A stretch of DNA of 64,000 nt, from positions 4,227 through 68,226 of the forward strand of contig CAVDDT010000005.1 of NCBI GenBank assembly GCA_963607765.1, in the 5' to 3' direction. This DNA comes from Colivicinus sp963607765 (GTDB taxonomy: Bacteria; Bacillota_I; Bacilli_A; Erysipelotrichales; Erysipelotrichaceae). Below the pieces are notes generated by a model. The model searched no databases and was not told where the DNA came from. It was given only the letters and a program-made list of their open reading frames with translations. Shown here piece after piece: positions 40,506 through 49,528 of the stretch. Numbering within the stretch: the stretch's first letter is position 1; each line of letters begins with the position of its first letter. Position numbers and translations under genes: made by a program.

Positions 40506-41675
40506 ATGAATATACTTGACTACATGACTTGGAGAGGCGACCTTTCTTTTAAGGCAAGTCCTTTCAATGAAATAGATAATTTAATTATCTGCCAAATGGC
40601 ATATACAATATTTGATTCTTATTTTGAAAAGAAAGATTCTTATAAAATTATTGAACTAAGTGAATTGTTTTTTAAAGATCATAGCGATGAGGAAATAAAA
40701 AAATCCAAGAGTTTTGTTGGCCAAGCTCCTTTTATCTTAAGGGCCATGGCAAACTCAGTTCGTTTTAAAAATAGTGTTATCCATGATTTTGTTTCTACTG
40801 TTGATGAAAAAACAACTGAACAATTTTGTTGTTTCCAAATTGATTTGTCGGATGGAAGTACATACGTTGCCTTTAGAGGAACAGATGATACAATAGTTGG
40901 CTGGCATGAGGATTTTTGTTTATCTTATAAAACCATTCCTGCCCAAATTGCGGCTGCCAATTATTTAAATACGCATTTAAAGCCACGCAAAAAATATCGT
41001 ATTGGAGGACATTCCAAGGGTGGCAATCTTGCGGTTTACGCAGCTATTAAAGCTATAAAGAAAAATAAATGTATCTTAAAGGTTTATTCTAACGATGGGC
41101 CTGGTTTAAACAAGAAATGCTTAAGTGAAGAAGATGTTAAAAATTACGAGCTAATTAAAGATAAGATTGTTAAAATTATGCCTGAATTCGATGTTTTTGG
41201 CATCTTATTTGCGAAAAATAGGAATACTAAAATTATTAAATCAAATGGTTTTATGATGCTTCAACATGACGCCTATACTTGGCAAGTAGAGGGAACACAT
41301 TTTGTTGAAGGTGAATTATCTGAAGAATCTAAGATGATTAGAATAGCTTTTAAGGATTTTATAAATAAAGCTAGCAAGGAAGAATGCGAACAATTTTCAA
41401 CTGAATTGTTTAAAGCACTAAGTGAGACAGGACTTGAAACGGTTTCTGATTTTATGAATGGTGGAATCCCAACTTTGATCAAAGTAATAAGCAATTTAGG
41501 AGAAATGAATCCGACTACCAAGAAATTTGGAGCTAGTTTAATTTCAGCACTAGCCAAAGGATATGGTCAAGGAATAGGCGAAAAGACAAAAAATATAAAG
41601 AATTCTATTTTTGATTCAGTAGCTAATAAAGAAAAGGAAATAATTGATTTCATTAATTTAAATGTTAAAAAATAG
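40506..41675 (+). CDS. Mbeg1-like (DUF2974) alpha/beta hydrolase
   Basis: The N-terminus MNILDYMTWRGDLSFKASPFNEIDNLIICQMAY is characteristic of the Mbeg1-like family. The lipase-type nucleophile is the Ser of YRIGGHSKGGNLAVYAA near residue 172, after STYVAFRGTDDTIVGWHEDF. A helical C-terminal extension of about 130 residues (ISNLGEMNPTTKKFGASLI) follows. Cytosolic, 389 residues. TATAAT at 40480 and GAAAGAGGG give a normal start. It is followed nine bases later by the DUF4230 gene. Confidence 0.88.
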   Translation: MNILDYMTWRGDLSFKASPFNEIDNLIICQMAYTIFDSYFEKKDSYKIIELSELFFKDHSDEEIKKSKSFVGQAPFILRAMANSVRFKNSVIHDFVSTVDEKTTEQFCCFQIDLSDGSTYVAFRGTDDTIVGWHEDFCLSYKTIPAQIAAANYLNTHLKPRKKYRIGGHSKGGNLAVYAAIKAIKKNKCILKVYSNDGPGLNKKCLSEEDVKNYELIKDKIVKIMPEFDVFGILFAKNRNTKIIKSNGFMMLQHDAYTWQVEGTHFVEGELSEESKMIRIAFKDFINKASKEECEQFSTELFKALSETGLETVSDFMNGGIPTLIKVISNLGEMNPTTKKFGASLISALAKGYGQGIGEKTKNIKNSIFDSVANKEKEIIDFINLNVKK

Positions 41676-41683
41676 GGGAAAAC

Positions 41684-42640
41684 ATGGCGAAAAAAGATGA
41701 TGTAAAGATTACTGCAAGTGCTAAGACTGTTTCAAATGATAAAACAAAGAAACAAGAGGAAGAACTTTTAGCTAGTAAAAAGAAAAAGGAAGAAGCTGAT
41801 GCCAAGGCTAAGAAAGCTAGAGAAAACAGTGCTAAGAAAAAAGAAGAATCTGTTGCCAAAAACGATGAAATCAAAAAAGAAGAAGCTTCTACAATTGATA
41901 CAACAAAGATTATAGAAACCGGGGCAAGTGTTGCCTCTAGTGTTCTTTCTTCTAAGAAAACAAAGGGATTTTTTGGCGGGCTAATTATAGGTATTGTTAT
42001 CGGTGTGCTTATAACTAGTTTAATAGGAGTAAGCTTAAAGGACCAATTGCTTTCTAAAGTAGAAACCACAAAACAGAGTGCTGATGAAATTATTGATGAA
42101 ACTTTAACCGGATATACGGCTGTTGATTTTAAGGATGCGATACTAGGTGAAGCTTCTCAACATCAAGAACTTATAGTTATGGAACAGCCTCTTGAAATAT
42201 CTACTACCATCACTAAAGCTGGTTTAGGCAATTTAGAAATTTTCTCTAAAGTTAAAAATATTTCTTATGCAGGAACTGGTGTTTATACCACTGATTTTAA
42301 ATATATTGATTCTGATCATATTTCGGTTGATGAAGAAAACAAAGTGGTTACTATTAAGATACAAAATACTACTCTTCAATATGTGAATATTGATAATGAC
42401 AATATAACTTTTGAGGATACGGATAAAGGCTTATTGGCTTTTGGGGATTTATCTCTTACAACTGAACAACAAAACGAATTAGAAAAATCAGTTAAGGAAG
42501 CAATGAGGGAGAAACTGAACACTTCAGAATTGTTAGAAAAGGCTAATGAATTTGCCAAGATGAAGGCTTGGGAGATATTCCAACCAATTGTTAGTGCTGT
42601 TAGCCCTGAATATACAGTAGAAATTGAGTTTGATGATTAA
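41684..42640 (+). CDS. DUF4230 membrane-anchored protein
   Basis: A charged, Lys/Glu/Ala-rich cytoplasmic region of about 95 residues, then one membrane helix (GFFGGLIIGIVIGVLITSLIG), then an extracellular DUF4230 domain of about 190 residues (ELIVMEQPLEISTTITKAG, VKNISYAGTGVYTTDFKYI, VTIKIQNTTLQYVNID). The function of DUF4230 is unknown. AGGGGAAA precedes the ATG. Cotranscription with the Mbeg1-like hydrolase suggests a joint membrane-linked task. Confidence 0.82.
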   Translation: MAKKDDVKITASAKTVSNDKTKKQEEELLASKKKKEEADAKAKKARENSAKKKEESVAKNDEIKKEEASTIDTTKIIETGASVASSVLSSKKTKGFFGGLIIGIVIGVLITSLIGVSLKDQLLSKVETTKQSADEIIDETLTGYTAVDFKDAILGEASQHQELIVMEQPLEISTTITKAGLGNLEIFSKVKNISYAGTGVYTTDFKYIDSDHISVDEENKVVTIKIQNTTLQYVNIDNDNITFEDTDKGLLAFGDLSLTTEQQNELEKSVKEAMREKLNTSELLEKANEFAKMKAWEIFQPIVSAVSPEYTVEIEFDD

Positions 42641-42690
42641 ACTTGAAATATATATTGTTTCTTATGTAATAAAAAATGAATTTTAAACAT

Positions 42691-42717
42691 TGAGGTGGCC
42701 AAATGGCCACCTTTTAT
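42691..42717 (+). terminator. Hairpin after DUF4230 gene, possible attenuator
   Basis: AGGTGGCC pairs with GGCCACCT around AAAT and is followed by TTTT. A TTGAAA at 42643 lies upstream of it, so it could either end the DUF4230 operon or attenuate the next one. Confidence 0.75.
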
Positions 42718-42723
42718 GTTACA

Positions 42724-42747
42724 TTTAGTTAGCGCATGCAAACTAAA
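42724..42747. promoter_or_regulatory. Imperfect dyad before ygbA-like/ABC operon
   Basis: TTTAGTTAGC and GCAAACTAAA form an imperfect inverted repeat around GCAT, with 9 of 12 positions symmetric. Its place between the hairpin and the ribosome site suggests an operator, perhaps for a MarR-type repressor; no regulator gene is adjacent. Confidence 0.45.
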
Positions 42748-42762
42748 AAGATGGAGTGAAAA

Positions 42763-43101
42763 ATGGATAAAGTAGAAAAGAAACGCCTTAGGGAACAACA
42801 TGTAGTAGAAGAAATGATACGTTTGTACTGTAAGAAGAATCATGGATTAATAAATGGTGAAATGTGTCAAGAATGTAAAGAACTTGTGGAATACGCAAAG
42901 CTAAGAAGTGAGAAATGTCCTTTTATGAAAGAAAAGACGTTTTGTGCTAATTGCAAGGTACATTGTTATAAGCCTGAGAAAAGAGAAAAGATTAGAAAGG
43001 TCATGAGATATTCAGGACCTAGAATGATTTTTTATCATCCTATTTTAGCTATGTGGCATTTAATAACTAGTAAGAAAGAGAAAATGAAACAAAATGATTA
43101 A
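42763..43101 (+). CDS. YgbA-like nitrous-oxide-stimulated-promoter family protein
   Basis: A Cys-rich protein of 112 residues. The pattern VEEMIRLYCKKNHG, MCQECKELVEYAKLRSEKCPF and FCANCKVHCYKPEKREKIRKVMRYSGPRM matches the YgbA_NO family, whose E. coli member is under NO control. The conserved Cys probably bind an Fe-S cluster or metal. GGAG precedes the ATG. The end overlaps the ABC gene by eight bases, so it is made together with the transporter. Confidence 0.85.
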   Translation: MDKVEKKRLREQHVVEEMIRLYCKKNHGLINGEMCQECKELVEYAKLRSEKCPFMKEKTFCANCKVHCYKPEKREKIRKVMRYSGPRMIFYHPILAMWHLITSKKEKMKQND

Positions 43102-44833
43102 AACAAGATTGGTTAAATTATTAAGTCATGCTAAGAAATACATTGTTTTTACTATTCTATTTGAATGGATTAGTTTATTAGCACAAGTGGTTATTGTGTT
43201 TAAGACAGCTAATATATTAGAGAATTTGGTAAATAACACTTTAACTTCTAATATTATGCAAAGTTGTATAGTTACTTTTTTAATATGCATTGTTATACGC
43301 TTTATATGTGACAAGTTTGTTACTCGTTTTTCTTATTTAGCTAGTGTTGATGTAAAAAGAATTTTAAGAGAAAAAATATATGAGAAGATGTTAAGACTGG
43401 GATCTTCTTACAATGAACAAGTTTCTTCTAGTGAGGTGGTACAAGTCAGTACTGAGGGAGTAGATCAATTAGAGACGTACTTTGGCAAATATTTACCACA
43501 GCTTTTCTATAGCCTGTTAGCGCCTATTACTTTGTTTCTTATTTTAAAAAGAGTTAGTTTTAAAGCAAGCTTAGTCTTACTTATTTGTGTGCCTTTAATT
43601 CCTATTTCTATTGTTGTAGTACAAAAGATAGCGAAAAGATTACTAAATAAATATTGGGGAATTTATACAAGCCTCGGAGATTCTTTCTTGGAAAATCTAC
43701 AGGGTTTAACTACTTTAAAGATCTATCAAGCAGATGAAAAGAAGGCGGAAGAAATGGATATAGAATCTCAAAATTTCCGTAAGATTACAATGAAGGTATT
43801 AACTATGCAGCTAAATTCTACAAGCGTAATGGATATTGTTGCCTATGGTGGCGCTGCAATAGGAATGGCTGTAAGCATTATAGAATATTTAAATGGAAAT
43901 ATTAGCTTAGCTGGTTGTATTAGTATCGTATTACTTGCTAGCGAATTCTTCTTGCCATTAAGATTGCTGGGGTCTTATTTCCATATTGCGATGAATGGCA
44001 TGGCTGCTAGTGATAAGATTTTTAAAATATTAGATCTACCAGAAGAAAAAGATGGCGATAAGAAATTGCCAAATGATAAATTGGACATTGAATTTAAGGA
44101 TGTACATTTCTCATATGAGGAAAATAGAGAGATATTAAAAGGAATTAGCTTGCATATACCTAGTTGTAGCTTTGTATCGCTTGTTGGAGAGTCAGGATCA
44201 GGCAAAAGCACAATAGCTGGTTTATTAACACTAAAGAATAAAGACTATAGTGGAGAAATAAATGTTGGTGGTATTTCTTTAAAAGAGCTAAATGAAAAAG
44301 ATTATTTAAATCATGTGCTGTTAATTAAACATAATAGTTATTTATTTAAAGGAACCGTTGAAGATAACCTAAGAATGGCTAAAAGTGATGCGAGCGAAGA
44401 AGAAATGAAAATGGTGCTAGAGAAGGTGAATTTATTGGGTTTCTTAGAAAGCCAAAATGGTTTACAAACAAAACTTTTAGAGAAAGCTAGCAATTTATCT
44501 GGTGGACAATGTCAAAGGCTTGCGATAGCTAGAGCACTTTTAAAAGAGAATGTTTCCATTTATATTTTTGATGAGGCAACGTCAAATATAGATGTTGAAA
44601 GCGAAGAAATTATTATGAATGTTATTCATGAGCTAGCGAAAACTAAGACGGTAATATTAATTTCTCATAGATTAGCAAATGTAATGGATAGTGATTGCAT
44701 CTATTTCTTGGAAGATGGGAATATTAAAGAGAGTGGTAATCATTTTGGTTTAATGGAATCAAATGGCTCTTATAAGAAATTGTATCAAAATCAGATTGCT
44801 TTAGAGAATTATGCGAAGGAGGGTACTAGATAA
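43094..44833 (+). CDS. CydD-like ABC transporter, permease-ATPase
   Basis: An exporter half with six membrane helices (about residues 15-300) fused to an ATPase domain. Walker A is VGESGSGKSTIAG, the signature is LSGGQCQRLAIARALL, Walker B is VSIYIFDEATSNID and the switch His is in LISHRL. The first membrane pair and VSSSEVVQVSTEGVDQLETYFGKYLPQLFY are typical of CydD/CydC-type heterodimers that export Cys and glutathione. No cydAB oxidase genes are in the window. It overlaps the next gene by one base (TAATG). Confidence 0.88.
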   Translation: MIKTRLVKLLSHAKKYIVFTILFEWISLLAQVVIVFKTANILENLVNNTLTSNIMQSCIVTFLICIVIRFICDKFVTRFSYLASVDVKRILREKIYEKMLRLGSSYNEQVSSSEVVQVSTEGVDQLETYFGKYLPQLFYSLLAPITLFLILKRVSFKASLVLLICVPLIPISIVVVQKIAKRLLNKYWGIYTSLGDSFLENLQGLTTLKIYQADEKKAEEMDIESQNFRKITMKVLTMQLNSTSVMDIVAYGGAAIGMAVSIIEYLNGNISLAGCISIVLLASEFFLPLRLLGSYFHIAMNGMAASDKIFKILDLPEEKDGDKKLPNDKLDIEFKDVHFSYEENREILKGISLHIPSCSFVSLVGESGSGKSTIAGLLTLKNKDYSGEINVGGISLKELNEKDYLNHVLLIKHNSYLFKGTVEDNLRMAKSDASEEEMKMVLEKVNLLGFLESQNGLQTKLLEKASNLSGGQCQRLAIARALLKENVSIYIFDEATSNIDVESEEIIMNVIHELAKTKTVILISHRLANVMDSDCIYFLEDGNIKESGNHFGLMESNGSYKKLYQNQIALENYAKEGTR

Positions 44834-46482
44834 TGAAAAGAAGAAGTTCTTTTGAAATAATGATGCGCTTAATCGGTCTAGTAAAGCCTCTGTTGCCTGT
44901 TATGCTTGTGGCAATAACGTTAGGAACAATTGGCTACTTGTGTGCTATTTTTCTAACAATTATCGCTGCACAAGTTATTACGAATAGTTTGAATTATCCC
45001 GTTTCTTCTATTCTTACTTTTATGATTGTAATAGCTATAAGTAGAGGCATTTTACATTACATTGAACAATATTGTAACCACTATATTGCGTTTAAATTAC
45101 TGGCGATTATTAGACATAAAGTGTTCGCCGCTTTAAGAAAATTGTGTCCAGCTAAGTTAGAAGGGAAAGATAAGGGCAATCTAATTTCTATTATTACTTC
45201 AGATATAGAGTTACTAGAAGTATTCTATGCTCACACAATCTCTCCTATCGCAATCGCTATTTTAACTTCAATTATCATGGCTATTTTCTTAAGCCAATAT
45301 TCGCTATATGCTTCACTATTGGCATTAATTGGTTATGCTATAGTTGGAATAGCAATTCCAATATTAAATGGTAAAAATAATAGTGATAAAGGAATGGAAT
45401 ATAGAACAAGTTTTGGTGAATTAAATAGTTTTGTATTGGATTCTTTAAGAGGCTTAGATGAAACAATACAATATGGCACTGGTGAAAAACGTAAAGAAGA
45501 AATAACTAGCCGTTGTAAATCATTAGCAAATCTTCAAGAAAGTTTAAGCAAATGTGAAGCTAGCCAAAAGAGTTTAACCAACTTAGCTATATTAATAATG
45601 TCGTTTGCGATGCTGTTTATAACAATTGTGATGTATCAAAATAAAACAATGGATTTTAATGGTGTATTAACTTGTACTGTAGCGATGATGGGATCTTTTG
45701 GGCCAACTGTTGCATTATCTAATTTATCAAATAACTTAAGCCAAACTCTAGCGAGTGGAGAAAGAGTGTTATCTTTACTTGAAGAAAAACCATTAGTAGA
45801 AGAAATAGATGGAGATTTAACTAGTGATGAATTTGATGGAGCAGAGCTTAGAAATGTAAGTTTTGCTTATGATGATGAAACGATACTAGATAACTATTCT
45901 TTAAAGTTGGAAAAGGGCAAGATAACAGGAATACATGGTGTTAGCGGATCTGGCAAATCTACAGTCTTAAAGTTATTAATGAGATTTTGGGATGTGCAAA
46001 AAGGTAGTGTAATAGTAAACAGAGAAGATGTAAAAAAGATTCCTACAAAACACTTAAGAGATTTAGAAAGTTATGTTACACAAGAAACACATTTATTCCA
46101 TGATTCAATCGCAAACAACATTGCTTTAGCAAAGAAAGATGCGACTCTTGAAGAAATAATTGAAGCAAGCAAAAAAGCTTCTATTCACGATTTCATTATG
46201 TCTTTGCCAAATGGATATGATACGGAAGTTGGAGAACTTGGAGATACGTTATCTGGTGGTGAAAAACAAAGAATCGGAATCGCAAGAGCATTCTTACATG
46301 ACACGGATTTAATTTTATTAGATGAGCCTACAAGTAATTTGGATTCATTGAATGAAGGCATTATATTGAAATCGTTAAAAGAATCTTCTAAAAAGAAAAC
46401 AGTAGTACTAGTATCGCATAGGACATCTACAATGAATATCTGTGATAAGGTCTATGAAATGAAGAATGGAAGGCTGTCATAA
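44833..46482 (+). CDS. CydC-like ABC transporter, permease-ATPase
   Basis: The partner half-transporter of 549 residues. Six membrane helices are followed by an ATPase with Walker A GVSGSGKST, signature LSGGEKQRIGIARAFL, Walker B LILLDEPTSNLD and HRTST at the switch. The segment IEQYCNHYIAFKLLAIIRHKVFAALRKLCPAKLEGKDKGNLIS resembles CydC. With the preceding gene it should form a heterodimer. Linked to a YgbA-like protein, it may serve thiol or redox balance; this is inferred from context. Confidence 0.87.
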   Translation: MKRRSSFEIMMRLIGLVKPLLPVMLVAITLGTIGYLCAIFLTIIAAQVITNSLNYPVSSILTFMIVIAISRGILHYIEQYCNHYIAFKLLAIIRHKVFAALRKLCPAKLEGKDKGNLISIITSDIELLEVFYAHTISPIAIAILTSIIMAIFLSQYSLYASLLALIGYAIVGIAIPILNGKNNSDKGMEYRTSFGELNSFVLDSLRGLDETIQYGTGEKRKEEITSRCKSLANLQESLSKCEASQKSLTNLAILIMSFAMLFITIVMYQNKTMDFNGVLTCTVAMMGSFGPTVALSNLSNNLSQTLASGERVLSLLEEKPLVEEIDGDLTSDEFDGAELRNVSFAYDDETILDNYSLKLEKGKITGIHGVSGSGKSTVLKLLMRFWDVQKGSVIVNREDVKKIPTKHLRDLESYVTQETHLFHDSIANNIALAKKDATLEEIIEASKKASIHDFIMSLPNGYDTEVGELGDTLSGGEKQRIGIARAFLHDTDLILLDEPTSNLDSLNEGIILKSLKESSKKKTVVLVSHRTSTMNICDKVYEMKNGRLS

Positions 46483-46780
46483 AAATACAACATAACGGAT
46501 AAACTTAAATGATAGACATTTCTATTCCATTACTTGAATTAATTAATAATAAAAACGAGCTATATCTTCAAAGCAAGGGAGAGGATATGGCTTTTTATTA
46601 CTATAAGACAGTATTTGCTTTTTAGAAAGAATTTATATAATTGCAAAATCTCCTTTATTTAAAGGCTTATAAGCACATTTCCTCTTGAATTTTTAATATA
46701 TATATATATAATCTATTTATGTGTAAATAATTTATTATTAAGAAAAATTAATGATAAATATAACTTTGAAGGGTGTCAAA
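46483..46780. other. 298-base intergenic region
   Basis: No gene that I can support. It is AT-rich with a TA-repeat near 46700 followed by AATC, which may carry the promoter of the next gene. GAAGGGTG before ATG 46781 is the ribosome site of the MBG-domain gene. Confidence 0.5.
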
Positions 46781-49009
46781 ATGAGGAAAAAATTTACTGT
46801 ATTACTATCTATATTGATGATAACAACATTAGGGTTTACTAATGTTAGTGCTGATACTACTACTTGGGGTGATTATGTATCAAGCGTAACTTTGGTTCAT
46901 AAAGATATAACATCATTTGAATGGAATGATGACAATCATGATGTTTTTAATGTCACTATGAGGGATTTTGGAACTACTTGTGGTGATTCTTCAAGCTCTA
47001 TTTGTTATTATCTAATGACTACAACCGCTAAAGGATCACTACCAACTAGTGCTAGCGATTGGAATCAAATTACTGCTGCACAATTTACTGTTAGTACAGG
47101 AAAAGATATAGGTACATATACTTTATATATTGGTAAATTAGTAGATAGTGCTATAACAAATATTGCCTCATATGAAACAACAGCTAGTGTTACAAAGAGG
47201 CCCAAGCCTAAACTTACAATAAATCGTCCAACATATACTAGTAGTAACTATTATATTGTAGGTGGCGATGATGATATCGTGCTACCATTTTCTATCACTT
47301 GCAAAAGTGAAAAATATGATACCGATGTAAATGTAAAATGTTTGATTACCGGTGATAATGTCTCTATTGATAACAACGGATTATTAACCATTAGTGGAAG
47401 CTTAAAAAGTGGCTTAAGATCTTATAATATGACCGTTATTTCAAATGATGAACATTACGAAGATACTTGGAATACTATAAGGTTTACAATTGTCAAAGGT
47501 ACTGATTTTACAGTTGATTTTAAAAGCGATATTATTGCAGAAAGCAAAAATAAAGGGATAAAGTATGGAACGACCGCAAAGGCTTTAGCAGATAATATTA
47601 GTTCTATATATACTATACAAAAAGATTCTTCTTGGAATGATCAAACATGCACTGTATGGTCTTCGGATGGTACTAACACTACAGAACTTTCTATCAAAGT
47701 TCAAGAACTTAACGACGAAGGCAAATATGTAGATGTAGCTGAAAATACAGTATTAGAGCCAAGCGCATCTGGTGATAAGAAATATAATTTGACAATAACG
47801 GTTAAACAAAACTATACATCAGGAGAAATTAGTGATTCATATAAATATACTATAAATTATGATAATTTTTATATTGCGGACAAGTCTGCTAGTAGTGCTA
47901 CAGTCGAAGCTAATGATAATCTTCAATATAATGGTGAAGATCAAGTTTTAGCTACTGTTACAAGTTCAGTTCCAGATAATGCAACAATTACGTACAAAGT
48001 AAGTCAAAGTGAATATAGTGGTACCGAAAAAGAAGCTTATGAATCTTGCAAAGCTACTGAAGTATCTTCACCTAAAGCTAAACTGCCTGGTACATATTAT
48101 GTTTATTATCATGTGACAGCTGATTACTATGATGATAGCTATGGTATGGTTGAATGTGCCATCAACAAAAAGAAATTAACAATAAATAGTGATACTTTAA
48201 AAATTACTTATGATGGAGAAAATCATAAAGAAGATTTTAGTAATTATATTAAAAATAATCTTAACGGTTGTGCAAGTGGCGAAAGCGAAGGGACTTGTTA
48301 TTTTGTAGATTACAAAAAAGATAAGAACAAATATATAAATTCGGGAAAATATCCTGCTACTATAACAGCTGGCGATAACTATGAGATAGATGGCGAAAAA
48401 ATCGATGTTAAATTGAAAATTAATAAAGCCAAAATCAAAGTTAAAAAGATAGATGATGTAATATACAATGGTAAATCACAGGAAATAGTTCCTGTAGTTA
48501 AGAGCGGCAAAACTACATTAAGCACAAAGGATTATAAAGTAACCTATTCAAAAGATACTACAAATGTTGGCACTGTTACAGTTACTGTAGAAGGCAAAGG
48601 AAACTATAAAGGTACAGTTACAAGAACTTATAATATTACTCCAGCGTCGCTTTTGATTACTACAAATAGTGCAACTAAGACATATGATGGTAAACCATTA
48701 ACTGCTTCAGGTTCTATTAAAGGTATAGTAAATAATGAAAAAATAATCCTTACAGTTACTGGTTCTCAAACTGAAGTAGGATCTAGTGAGAATACGTATA
48801 TACTAGAATACAAAGATGGCGCTAAAGAATCTAACTATACAGTTAAGGAAGAAAAGATTGGCACTCTAACTGTTACTTCTGCTAAGAAAGATGATGGTGG
48901 TTCTTCAAGTAAAGTAGTAACTTGTGAAGAAGCTAATGGTAAAGGCTGGACTTGGTCTGAAACCAAGAAAGCATGTGTATATAAAGTGTCTAATACTAGT
49001 ACTAAATAA
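46781..49009 (+). CDS. Secreted MBG-repeat surface protein
   Basis: The start is placed at ATG 46781 (MRKKFTVLLSILM) after GAAGGGTG; the in-frame ATG at 46751 has no ribosome site and would lengthen the signal peptide. A Sec signal ends near NVSA-DTTT. Two Ig-like regions are followed by at least three MBG/YDG-type beta repeats in the C-terminal half, each with Tyr-Asp/Asn-Gly (ITYDGENHK, VIYNGKSQE, KTYDGKPLT) and ending in NYT/NYK strands. The end carries CEEANGKGWTWSETKKAC and no LPXTG or membrane helix. 742 residues; a probable adhesin. Confidence 0.85.
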   Translation: MRKKFTVLLSILMITTLGFTNVSADTTTWGDYVSSVTLVHKDITSFEWNDDNHDVFNVTMRDFGTTCGDSSSSICYYLMTTTAKGSLPTSASDWNQITAAQFTVSTGKDIGTYTLYIGKLVDSAITNIASYETTASVTKRPKPKLTINRPTYTSSNYYIVGGDDDIVLPFSITCKSEKYDTDVNVKCLITGDNVSIDNNGLLTISGSLKSGLRSYNMTVISNDEHYEDTWNTIRFTIVKGTDFTVDFKSDIIAESKNKGIKYGTTAKALADNISSIYTIQKDSSWNDQTCTVWSSDGTNTTELSIKVQELNDEGKYVDVAENTVLEPSASGDKKYNLTITVKQNYTSGEISDSYKYTINYDNFYIADKSASSATVEANDNLQYNGEDQVLATVTSSVPDNATITYKVSQSEYSGTEKEAYESCKATEVSSPKAKLPGTYYVYYHVTADYYDDSYGMVECAINKKKLTINSDTLKITYDGENHKEDFSNYIKNNLNGCASGESEGTCYFVDYKKDKNKYINSGKYPATITAGDNYEIDGEKIDVKLKINKAKIKVKKIDDVIYNGKSQEIVPVVKSGKTTLSTKDYKVTYSKDTTNVGTVTVTVEGKGNYKGTVTRTYNITPASLLITTNSATKTYDGKPLTASGSIKGIVNNEKIILTVTGSQTEVGSSENTYILEYKDGAKESNYTVKEEKIGTLTVTSAKKDDGGSSSKVVTCEEANGKGWTWSETKKACVYKVSNTSTK

Positions 49010-49044
49010 TTAAACTATTATTAAGCTATTTCTAATATATTTAG

Positions 49045-49137
49045 GCTGGCCAAATAAAAATGGGGGTATGTCAAATAAGTTAATTACTAGAGCTTACACA
49101 GTTTATTTGACAAAGTCTAGCTGACTATTTTTGTTTG
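49045..49137. repeat. Long imperfect inverted repeat
   Basis: Outer arms CAAATAAAAAT (49051-49061) and ATTTTTGTTTG (49127-49137), inner arms GTCAAATAA (49070-49078) and TTATTTGAC (49103-49111). The nested structure of about 90 bases could be a MITE-like remnant, a structured RNA or the terminator of the MBG-protein gene. Confidence 0.5.
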
Positions 49138-49143
49138 ATGATT

Positions 49144-49173
49144 AAAAAACTACCGGAACAATTGCCGGTAGTT
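49144..49173 (-). terminator. Terminator of the minus-strand mini-ORF transcript
   Basis: AACTACCGG pairs with CCGGTAGTT across an eight-base loop. The T-run is on the minus strand (A-run at 49144-49148), so it ends a leftward transcript that can only be the mini-ORF unit. Confidence 0.7.
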
Positions 49174-49243
49174 ACATATCCTTTCCGTGAGTTTTTATAA
49201 CTCGCTACTTACATTTTCATGTATTAATTCAAATATTTAATTT

Positions 49244-49297
49244 TTACTTGCCTGAATTATTATCAGGCGCTACTATTCTTTTTGGTATATCCTTCAT
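49244..49297 (-). CDS. Mini-ORF of 17 residues (MKDIPKRIVAPDNNSGK)
   Basis: On the minus strand AAAGGAG lies nine bases before the ATG, an excellent ribosome site. The peptide is hydrophilic and basic at the start with a Pro-Asp-Asn-Asn-Ser end. No family is recognised. A hairpin (TTGATCAG/CTGATCAA, 49315-49349) lies between it and the first mini-ORF. A signal, leader or RiPP-like peptide are possible. Confidence 0.4.
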   Translation of the reverse strand: MKDIPKRIVAPDNNSGK

Positions 49298-49362
49298 AAA
49301 GAATTCTCCTTTAATTGATCAGTAGATACTCTCGCCGCCTGCTGATCAACAGATGGTGAGGA

Positions 49363-49392
49363 TTAATGAATTTCTTTTAGAATCTCCTTCAT
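49363..49392 (-). CDS. Mini-ORF of 9 residues (MKEILKEIH)
   Basis: On the minus strand AAGGAGG lies six bases before the ATG. The nine-codon frame stops just before a stable hairpin, the layout of a leader peptide. It shares the MKxI start with the second mini-ORF. Confidence 0.4.
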   Translation of the reverse strand: MKEILKEIH

Positions 49393-49421
49393 ATAAATCC
49401 TCCTTGTATTTATATCGATAT

Positions 49422-49451
49422 ATAATACCTTTTACACTTTTATATTAACAA
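49422..49451 (-). promoter_or_regulatory. Promoter of the mini-ORF transcript
   Basis: TTGTTA (49446-49451) and TATTAT (49422-49427) on the minus strand are 18 bases apart. The RNA would start near 49415 and run about 270 bases to the terminator. Confidence 0.5.
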
Positions 49452-49528
49452 TTGCTGGCAAAAATACTAGTCTATAATTTTATTTTTTATATGAGATAAT
49501 AAACATGTTGGGGCATTAATTTGCCTTT

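Noticed and set aside
43094..46482. Cytochrome bd assembly as the sure role of the CydDC-like pair
   Set aside because: No cydA or cydB is present in the window and the family is broad, so only the CydDC type is stated.
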